Positions 57,786 to 64,000 of a stretch of 64,000 nt of DNA are shown one piece after another (the stretch's first letter is position 1; each line of letters starts with the position of its first letter). Origin of the DNA: Pseudomonas sp. SST3 (lineage in GTDB: Bacteria; Pseudomonadota; Gammaproteobacteria; Pseudomonadales; Pseudomonadaceae); contig NZ_QORI02000007.1 in the NCBI RefSeq assembly GCF_003325755.1, positions 184,824 to 248,823 on the forward strand. Reading direction: 5' to 3'. Below the pieces are notes generated by a model, which worked only from the letters and a program-made list of their open reading frames with translations, had not been told where the DNA came from and searched no databases. The translations under genes were made by a program, and so were the position numbers.

Positions 57786-58536
57786 TACTAATGCATTCGG
57801 AATCAACTTCTATTCCGGCAATAAGAAAACTTTATTGACTTGCATCCGTGAGGGCATCAAGCAGCCCTACTCGTTTGTGGTGACGCCAAACGTTGATCAT
57901 CTCGTGCAACTGGAGGATGACCCACAGCTGCGTGATGCATATGCCAAAGCGCGCTGGAGGCTCTGCGACAGCCGCATCCTTCTGTCACTACTGGGCCGCC
58001 TGGGTGTTCATCTCGACGAAGCCATTCCGGGCAGTGATCTCACCCTGGATCTGCTCAAGTGGGCGAACGATGAGCGCTTGCGGGTGGTTCTGATCGGTTC
58101 ATTGCAGACCGAAGCCGACAAGCTTCGAGCGATCTACCCCGGCATCGATCTTTATCACTACAACCCGCCAATGGGGTTTATCAAAAACCCGGAAGAAGTG
58201 GAGCGCTGCCTGCAGTTCGTTCGCGAGAATCCGTCGGACCTGGTTCTGTACGCCGTGGGCACGCCGCGCGGAGAAGTTCTGGCCGCGGCGACTCAACCCC
58301 ATGAGCGGTCGGGTATGGGATTTTGCATCGGCGCCTCGATTTCCTTCGCAACAGGCACGATCAAGCGAGCACCGAAATGGATGCGCGAGTACAAGCTCGA
58401 ATGGCTCCATCGCATGTGCATGGAACCTCGCCGTCTGGCCAAACGTTACTTCGCCGACGCGGTGTACATCGTGCCCGCTTATCTACGAGAAAAAAGCGCC
58501 CGATTAAAAGCCAGTCCTGCGAAACAGGAGTCTTGA
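57775..58536 (+). CDS. Family 26 glycosyltransferase, WecG/TagA/CpsF type
   Basis: This 253-residue GT26 protein starts with GTG at 57775, overlapping the previous stop by 11 bases. It has SFVVTPNVDHLVQLEDDPQLRDAY, the LCDSRILLSLLG stretch with the acidic residue near the active site, AVGTPRGEVLAAAT in place of the usual GxPxQE, and the C-terminal KRAPKWMREYKLEWLHRMCMEPRRLAKRY, read in parts. Family members transfer ManNAc, ManNAcA or glucose. The G-T-P-R-G-E variant at the usual G-x-P-x-Q-E site is unusual and may change the specificity. Confidence 0.88.
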   Translation: MSSDTNAFGINFYSGNKKTLLTCIREGIKQPYSFVVTPNVDHLVQLEDDPQLRDAYAKARWRLCDSRILLSLLGRLGVHLDEAIPGSDLTLDLLKWANDERLRVVLIGSLQTEADKLRAIYPGIDLYHYNPPMGFIKNPEEVERCLQFVRENPSDLVLYAVGTPRGEVLAAATQPHERSGMGFCIGASISFATGTIKRAPKWMREYKLEWLHRMCMEPRRLAKRYFADAVYIVPAYLREKSARLKASPAKQES

Positions 58537-58685
58537 ACGGATATCGATCAATTGGCCATCGCATGCGGGTCACTCCGTTACGCTGGTTAGCTCGAATAAC
58601 CGAATCCACGCGCCATGAACAATGCGCTGCTATTCCAGGTCCTGCACCTCGGTATAGCAACTCAGAAACATCACTGAAAACCTAA

Positions 58686-59735
<1,050 letters not shown>

Positions 59736-59993
59736 GGTATCGACCTGGCTGGAGGTGCCGAACCAAGAGCGTGCTGTCGTGGGAGCCGCGCGGGCCAACC
59801 ACTATCCTGTGCGCACTCGCTCCTCCAGCTGCCGGGTTCATATGACCGACTGAGGCGTTACGCCGGGCCAAAGCTCGGCGGTTCGGCTTCAGGGGCCCCG
59901 TCCAGCCGACCGTAACCGGGACGCAACATCCCAAGGCTAAACCAGGGATAAATCGCTTCACTGAAACTGGAATTTCATCCTATCGGGAAGATC

Positions 59994-60908
59994 ATGCGTA
60001 AAGTGCTGATTACCGGCGTCACCGGTTTTACCGGTCGCTACATGGCAGCAGAGTTAGCAGGCCGGGGCTATGAGGTCCACGGCCTTAGCTATCGCCAACC
60101 CGTGGGCACACTGCCTACGGCTGTCTCAGCCATCCACTGCTGCTCATTGAATGACGCAGAGACGCTGCGAACCCTGCTGATAGAAATACGCCCGACCTAT
60201 GTCGTCCATCTGGCTGCCGTGTCTTTCGTTGCGCACACCGATGCGGATGCCATCTACCAGGCAAACCTGCTCGGCACTCGTCATCTGCTCGAAGCACTAC
60301 GTGCGACAGCAATCGACGTCGAAGGCGTACTGCTCGCCAGTAGTGCGAATGTCTATGGAAACACGACCGAAGGCGTCCTCGACGAGTCCGCTCCCTTTGC
60401 CCCCGCCAATGATTACGCGGTGAGCAAGGCCGCAATGGAATTTCTTGCGAGGTTGTATCACGGAAGCTTGCCGCTGATTATCAGCCGGCCCTTCAACTAC
60501 ACCGGTGTCGGCCAGGCTGAGCAATTTCTAATACCGAAAATTGTCGCGCATACACGTCGCCACGCAGACGTGATCGAACTGGGGAACCTGGATATCGCCC
60601 GCGACTTCTGCGATGTCCGCCAGGTTGTCCAAGCCTATCGGCGACTACTGGAGAGCCCCGAGGCAATTGGCGAAACGGTCAACATCTGTTCAGGCTCGGC
60701 GTATACCCTTGAATATGTGCTTGAACAAGCTGCGGCTATATCCGGCCACCGAATGGAAGTCAGGGTGAATCCGGCCTTCGTACGTAGCGCTGATGTGAAG
60801 AACCTGTTCGGCTCCAGGGCAAAACTGGATTCACTTATTGGCGACCTGCCCCGAGTTGAACTACGCGACACGCTGCGCTGGATGATCGAATATCAGCCCG
60901 CGCGTTGA
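59994..60908 (+). CDS. rmd: GDP-6-deoxy-D-mannose reductase (Rmd-like)
   Basis: This 304-residue extended SDR has TGVTGFTGRYMA, HLAAVSFVAHTDADAIYQANLLGT, SSANVYGNTTEG and YAVSKAAMEFLA (YxxxK), then RPFNYTGVGQAEQFLIPKIV and RDFCDVRQVVQAY. This is the pattern of GDP-4-keto-6-deoxy-D-mannose reductases; P. aeruginosa Rmd has the same length. The product should be GDP-D-rhamnose. A GDP-6-deoxy-D-talose synthetase (Tld) is a close alternative that sequence alone cannot exclude. Confidence 0.87.
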   Translation: MRKVLITGVTGFTGRYMAAELAGRGYEVHGLSYRQPVGTLPTAVSAIHCCSLNDAETLRTLLIEIRPTYVVHLAAVSFVAHTDADAIYQANLLGTRHLLEALRATAIDVEGVLLASSANVYGNTTEGVLDESAPFAPANDYAVSKAAMEFLARLYHGSLPLIISRPFNYTGVGQAEQFLIPKIVAHTRRHADVIELGNLDIARDFCDVRQVVQAYRRLLESPEAIGETVNICSGSAYTLEYVLEQAAAISGHRMEVRVNPAFVRSADVKNLFGSRAKLDSLIGDLPRVELRDTLRWMIEYQPAR

Positions 60909-60956
60909 CGCGTGATCCGTTAAAGCTCATTCCCTGGTGTGGTAATGCATCAGCCG

Positions 60957-60991
60957 AGCGGCGATTGTTTAACGCAAGCCGCTTCTTTTTT
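60957..60991 (+). terminator. Probable terminator after rmd
   Basis: A 6-bp stem (AGCGGC at 60957-60962, GCCGCT at 60978-60983) is followed by TCTTTTTT. The loop of 15 bases is larger than usual, so the element is moderate in strength. It lies about 50 bases after the rmd stop. Confidence 0.5.
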
Positions 60992-61511
60992 GGCTGACGA
61001 GCGCCGGCCAGACCGATGACGCTTATTGCAATTCAAGGTGTTAAATCGAAGCGCCACTTGCCGTCCAGACATACTCGATTGTCGGAATTCAGAACTTCAA
61101 ATATGCCTATTGTCCGTTCTAGACGGCCTCTATCGCATCGCATCGCAGTGCTCTCAGCGCGACCAATTCATTTCTGCATGCCGTCTTGAACCCAATAGAA
61201 ACGGAGCGGTCTATGGCTACTGTGAGCAGCAAAGCGCCTGTTCCAGTCTGGTGAAACTACCAGACAGGGTTGAGCGGAACCTGCCGGTAGCTCATCCGGA
61301 ACACGTCTCACGCTTGAGTCGAAGAAGTACTCCTTCCAGGGCTTTGCAGTAGCGACACCAGGAGAAGCAGATATTGAGTTCGTTCTTGCGCTTTCGAGGC
61401 GATCACCGCCAGATTTCGATAGACGAATCAATTGCGCTCGTTCCTTAAGTAAAAGTGAATCCCGCTGTTTTCACTTCGTAAAAACAACTATTCCGTCAAG
61501 GATGAAGAACC
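60992..61511. other. Long gap between rmd and the export lipoprotein gene
   Basis: About 520 bases with no convincing gene. Frames at 61026-61352 (+) and 61168-61431 (-) lack family features and ribosome-binding sites. Near the end an inverted repeat AAGTGAA (61453-61459) with TTCACTT (61470-61476), 10 bases apart, lies just upstream of the next start and may be an operator or part of a promoter. A GC shift to lower values is seen around 61050-61130. Confidence 0.45.
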
Positions 61512-62600
61512 ATGAAACCATTATTTGCTCTTGCTTTCTCTTCCGCGCTGGCGCTCCAAGGATGTGTTTTTTCGCCCGGCCAATACCTTGACCCAGACGA
61601 GTTCAAGGACGGCGCGGAATCGGAAGATGGCACCGTACAGCTTATTCGCATCACGCCCGACATGCTCAAGGGCGAACTGTCTTCCGACCAGGGCACATCC
61701 AGCAAGCAGGAGCTGCTCGACTACAAACCCGAGGCGTACCGCATCGGCCCAAACGACCTTCTCTACATCACCGTCTGGGATCATCCCGAACTGACCGCGC
61801 CATCCGGCCCACAACAGCAGCTTGATGCCAACGGCCGTCTGGTCCGCCCTGACGGAACCCTCTTCTATCCTTATATCGGTAACGTCGATGCGGCAGGTCG
61901 CACCATCGAAGAGCTACGCTCACACATCGCGCGCCGCCTCGCCAATTACATTGATAGCCCACAGGTTGATGTCAGCCTGCTGCGCTACGGCAGCCAGCGC
62001 ATCGTGTTATCCGGCGCGTTCACTACCGCCGGTGAAGTACCGGTAACAACCGCCCCGATGACCATCGTTCAAGCGATCAGCCAAGCCGGAGTCGACACCG
62101 AAACCGCTGACCTTTCCGGCCTGATGCTCAAGCGCGACGGCCGCGAGTACATGCTCAACCTCGACGACCTGAACCGACCCGACTCCTGGCTGCATCAGGT
62201 ATACCTGAAGGACGGCGACCAGCTGCACCTGCCCTACAACGATCAGAAGAAGATCTACGTATTGGGTGAAGTCACCGAGCCTCAGGCCCTCAGCTTCAAG
62301 GCAACGAGCTATAACCTGATGGATGCGATCGGTACTGCTGGCGGGATTCGCCAGGAAACCGCGGATGGCGAAGCGGTATATGTCATTCGTGGCGCGGAGA
62401 ACATCGCCACCGAGCAAGCCACGGTCTTCCAGCTGAACGCCAAGTCTCCGACCGCCTTCGCCCTGGCCAAGAGCTTCCCGCTCCAACCGCAGGACGTCGT
62501 ATTCGTGGGGCCGGCAGGCATCACCCGTTGGAACCGCTTCATCAGCCAGCTGCTACCATCGGCTGCATTCGTCGGAACCGGTGCCGCATTCAACCGTTGA
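61512..62600 (+). CDS. Polysaccharide export outer-membrane lipoprotein (Wza-like OPX)
   Basis: This 362-residue lipoprotein forms the outer-membrane export pore. The signal sequence MKPLFALAFSSALALQGC has a lipobox ending at C18. The Poly_export domain has YRIGPNDLLYITVWDHPEL and GTLFYPYIGNVDAAGRT, followed by SLBB-type repeats (VVLSGAFTTAGEVPVT-like and KIYVLGEVTEPQALSF). The C-terminus ends with an amphipathic segment (NRFISQLLPSAAFVGTG) for the membrane helix. It ends with a strong terminator pair, and closes the locus. Confidence 0.93.
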   Translation: MKPLFALAFSSALALQGCVFSPGQYLDPDEFKDGAESEDGTVQLIRITPDMLKGELSSDQGTSSKQELLDYKPEAYRIGPNDLLYITVWDHPELTAPSGPQQQLDANGRLVRPDGTLFYPYIGNVDAAGRTIEELRSHIARRLANYIDSPQVDVSLLRYGSQRIVLSGAFTTAGEVPVTTAPMTIVQAISQAGVDTETADLSGLMLKRDGREYMLNLDDLNRPDSWLHQVYLKDGDQLHLPYNDQKKIYVLGEVTEPQALSFKATSYNLMDAIGTAGGIRQETADGEAVYVIRGAENIATEQATVFQLNAKSPTAFALAKSFPLQPQDVVFVGPAGITRWNRFISQLLPSAAFVGTGAAFNR

Positions 62601-62611
62601 TGGCGTAACAG

Positions 62612-62637
62612 ACATCAGGCCGGCCCTGGCCTGATGT
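62612..62637 (+). repeat. 10-bp perfect hairpin preceding the main terminator
   Basis: ACATCAGGCC (62612-62621) and GGCCTGATGT (62628-62637) with a 6-base loop form a perfect stem only 11 bases after the stop of the export gene. No T run follows. It stands just before a true terminator. Confidence 0.6.
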
Positions 62638-62641
62638 ACAG

Positions 62642-62677
62642 AACCGCAGCTAGCCCACCGGGCGGCTGCGGTTTTTT
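62642..62677 (+). terminator. Rho-independent terminator of the polysaccharide locus
   Basis: AACCGCAGC (62642-62650) and GCTGCGGTT (62664-62672) form a perfect 9-bp stem with a 13-base loop, followed by TTTTT. This is a strong intrinsic terminator after the Wza-like gene. Confidence 0.88.
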
Positions 62678-62766
62678 ATTGCTTGCTGGACTGGTTACCG
62701 CCACGCAAGCCACCGCCGTGAAGGGGCCGGCAATCAAACCCCACAGATCACGGGGCTTCTAACTGG

Positions 62767-62955
62767 CTACTCAGTTGGAATTGTCGGATCATCTTCGAAC
62801 ATGTCGATGTCTTCATCAGTGACCTCCGTCTCCTCGGGGTCAGACATCGGAGCATCGTTGATACTGGCACCGTCTGGATCTCCAGGCAGGGGTGCATCGG
62901 CATCAGAATCATTCGCCGCCATCAGCCTAGTGAACACCATGGATTCATCTTGCAT
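62767..62955 (-). CDS. Small acidic hypothetical protein
   Basis: This 62-residue protein begins MQDESMVFTRLMAAND. It is very acidic in the second half (EETEVTDEDIDMFEDD) and has no hydrophobic segment, so it is likely soluble and disordered. GAGGTG lies 6 bases before the ATG, which supports translation. It is on the opposite strand between the polysaccharide terminator and the iron-uptake region. No family is recognised. Confidence 0.5.
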   Translation of the reverse strand: MQDESMVFTRLMAANDSDADAPLPGDPDGASINDAPMSDPEETEVTDEDIDMFEDDPTIPTE

Positions 62956-63256
62956 GCTTCACCTCGCAGCGAGGCCCCCAATGGCCTCTGCGAATATCGA
63001 ACGGCGAAGCTGCGATTGGTGCTGAACCACCAGTCGGAGCAGCGAAGCGCCGCCGCAGTACTGAATCCTCAACAGTTCGGCAACCGCTTATCCAGCCTCG
63101 CTTCTGATCGCCGGTTAGCTGTCGTCTAGCACTACCCGTATCGCATCAGCCCGATTTTCATCGTTAGAGAAATGGTGGGACGGCGGATGAGTTATGCACT
63201 CACACCTTACAAATACTAAGCATTCGCATTAACATCCGCATCTTCAACAACAGCGA
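62956..63256. other. Gap upstream of the iron-uptake remnant
   Basis: No gene is seen in this 301-base region. The right part (63190-63250) is A/T-rich and contains a Fur-box-like sequence at 63212-63230. It should hold the promoter of the former TonB-receptor operon. Confidence 0.45.
63212..63230 (+). promoter_or_regulatory. Fur-box-like sequence
   Basis: AATACTAAGCATTCGCATT matches the Pseudomonas-type Fur site AATGATAATCATTCTCATT at 15 of 19 positions by eye. It lies about 27 bases upstream of the receptor stub start, a location expected for iron repression. The match is good but not perfect. Confidence 0.55.
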
Positions 63257-63469
63257 ATGGAAATGCATATGTTCTGCCGCACAGCCTTGCACCCGCTTTT
63301 CGTGGCATTACGCACTGCGAGCCTCGCCATACCGGCTGTACCCCACAACGCCACCAACCTGAAAGACGGAGGTTATTACGCCACCTGTCTGTCGCATGGT
63401 GTCCGCTTCGTCCGCAATCGCAGGACGGTGATCGGCACCGTCAGCTACAGCTACAGCTACAGCTTCTGA
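63257..63469 (+). pseudogene. TonB-dependent siderophore receptor reduced to a 70-codon stub
   Basis: The first part, MEMHMFCRTALHPLFVALRTASLAIPA, looks like a receptor signal peptide. The second part, beginning around HNATNLKDGGYYATC and continuing RRTVIGTVSYSYS-F, looks like the last strands of a FhuA-type TonB-dependent receptor, in which the end typically reads N-T-D-K-x-Y and R-T-V-x-G-x-V-S-Y. All of the plug and the barrel (about 650 residues) is missing. The DUF3649 and PepSY genes that normally accompany such a receptor follow directly. I infer an in-frame internal deletion. The tail has an expanded SYSYSY repeat. Confidence 0.6.
63443..63466 (+). repeat. Tandem hexanucleotide repeat at the end of the stub
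   Basis: Three copies of AGCTAC followed by AGCTTC encode the Ser-Tyr repeats before the stop. The pattern suggests expansion by slippage of one Ser-Tyr unit in the last beta strand. Confidence 0.7.
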
Positions 63470-63494
63470 TGGGCTGGCTCTGGAGACCACACCG

Positions 63495-63791
63495 ATGACC
63501 ACCTTCGTATCTTCCCGCCTCGCCAATCTGGCCGGACGTGTTTCTGCCGCCCTGTTGGGCGGCTATGCATTGGCCTTTGGTTTCACAGCTTTTTTCTCTG
63601 TGTACTTGCCAATGCCTAGACCTGACCGGGTAGTGACAGCCAGTCTGCTCTGTTTCGCCGTCTGGGTGGGGGCGGTCATTTACGCCTTCGCGGCTAAAAG
63701 CGCCTTGCACGCCTGGTTACTGATTGCCGGACTGGCCGCCCTCTTCTGCCTGGGTGCTTACCTGCCCGTCGAGTGGAGGACCCGTCCATGA
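63495..63791 (+). CDS. DUF3649 family small membrane protein
   Basis: This 98-residue protein has three membrane segments (LLGGYALAFGFTAFFSVYLPM; VVTASLLCFAVWVGAVIYAF; AWLLIAGLAALFCLGAYLPV), as in DUF3649 proteins that accompany siderophore receptors and PepSY reductase-like proteins. Its stop overlaps the next start by four bases (ATGA). Function is unknown; an aid to iron reduction at the inner membrane is suspected from context. Confidence 0.83.
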   Translation: MTTFVSSRLANLAGRVSAALLGGYALAFGFTAFFSVYLPMPRPDRVVTASLLCFAVWVGAVIYAFAAKSALHAWLLIAGLAALFCLGAYLPVEWRTRP

Positions 63792-64000
63792 CTCTTCGCC
63801 AATCAATGGCCGGGCTGCATACCTGGGGCGGCTTATTGCCCAGCTGGTTACTGTCCGTGATCATTTTCGCCGGCACCCTGGCCTGTTTCGATAAAGAGCT
63901 GGAGCGTTGGATGCGGCCTGCGTTGCATACGCAGACGGCATCGATGACCGCCGATGACATCGGCAACTGGGTTCAGGCGAACGTTCAGGAACAGCTACAC
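63788..64000 (+). CDS. PepSY-associated TM protein, 5' part only
   Basis: This is the N-terminal 71 residues of a PepSY-TM protein that runs past the window end. It begins MTLRQSMAGLHTWGGLLPSWLLSVIIFAGTLACFDKELE, with a conserved His near the first membrane segment, as in this family. Such proteins, about 380-500 residues long, are thought to be inner-membrane ferric-siderophore reductases. It is translationally coupled to the DUF3649 gene. Confidence 0.86.
   Translation, partial: MTLRQSMAGLHTWGGLLPSWLLSVIIFAGTLACFDKELERWMRPALHTQTASMTADDIGNWVQANVQEQLH

Noticed and set aside
61026..61352. 108-codon open frame after rmd
   Set aside because: No ribosome-binding site, irregular composition and no family features; likely random.

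Overview
The window looks like a stretch of chromosome from a gamma-proteobacterium of the Pseudomonas group, possibly a stutzeri-type (Stutzerimonas) species. This rests on the gene order mtnA-gyrA-serC, an LsfA-type 1-Cys peroxiredoxin, a LexA-boxed imuA-imuB-dnaE2 cassette, a cbb3 oxidase CcoN, an Uup-type ABC-F protein and Slt, all with high-GC codon use. No rRNA, tRNA, CRISPR array, insertion sequence or prophage was seen. The assignment comes from protein recognition only.

Layout. 0-8 kb, minus strand: serC (cut by the window edge), gyrA, mtnA, lsfA with its own terminator, a small alpha/beta hydrolase, and a CcoN with no ccoO or ccoP beside it. 8.4-13.6 kb, plus strand: the SOS mutagenesis cassette imuA-imuB-dnaE2 behind a perfect LexA box. 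13.7-20.8 kb: an accessory block with a frameshifted Fsr-like exporter, a remnant of a carboxymuconolactone decarboxylase family gene, then an apparently intact run: HAD dehalogenase, ArsS-type radical SAM enzyme, a TVP38/TMEM64-flavoprotein fusion and two small glycosyltransferase-like proteins. This run resembles arsenosugar-type cassettes.

20.9-41.4 kb: an Fnr-like regulator with all four expected cysteines, a molybdenum or tungsten formate dehydrogenase-like protein with its DUF1641 partner, a monothiol Grx2, a FAD-Rieske fusion, a DUF421 protein pair, a LysR/SDR divergent pair, a transporter, cysK, an AsmA/DUF748-like protein, a MoxR-GFA-VWA group, a class II amidotransferase group and a Usp protein. 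41.4-49.5 kb: a Cys-cluster protein of unknown function, uup, slt, a MOSC protein, cheV and a YegS-type lipid kinase.

49.8-62.6 kb, plus strand: an exopolysaccharide locus of the Wzx/Wzy type. It has a PslA/WcaJ-like initiating transferase, Wzb-like phosphatase, Wzc-like tyrosine kinase, secreted GH5 glycosidase, Wzy-like polymerase, GT2 and GT26 transferases, Gmd and Rmd (GDP-D-rhamnose supply) and a Wza-like lipoprotein, closed by two consecutive hairpins. No flippase is visible. 62.7-64 kb: a small acidic protein, then an iron-uptake locus with a Fur-box-like sequence in which the TonB-dependent receptor appears reduced to a 70-codon stub, followed by DUF3649 and PepSY genes (the latter cut by the window edge).
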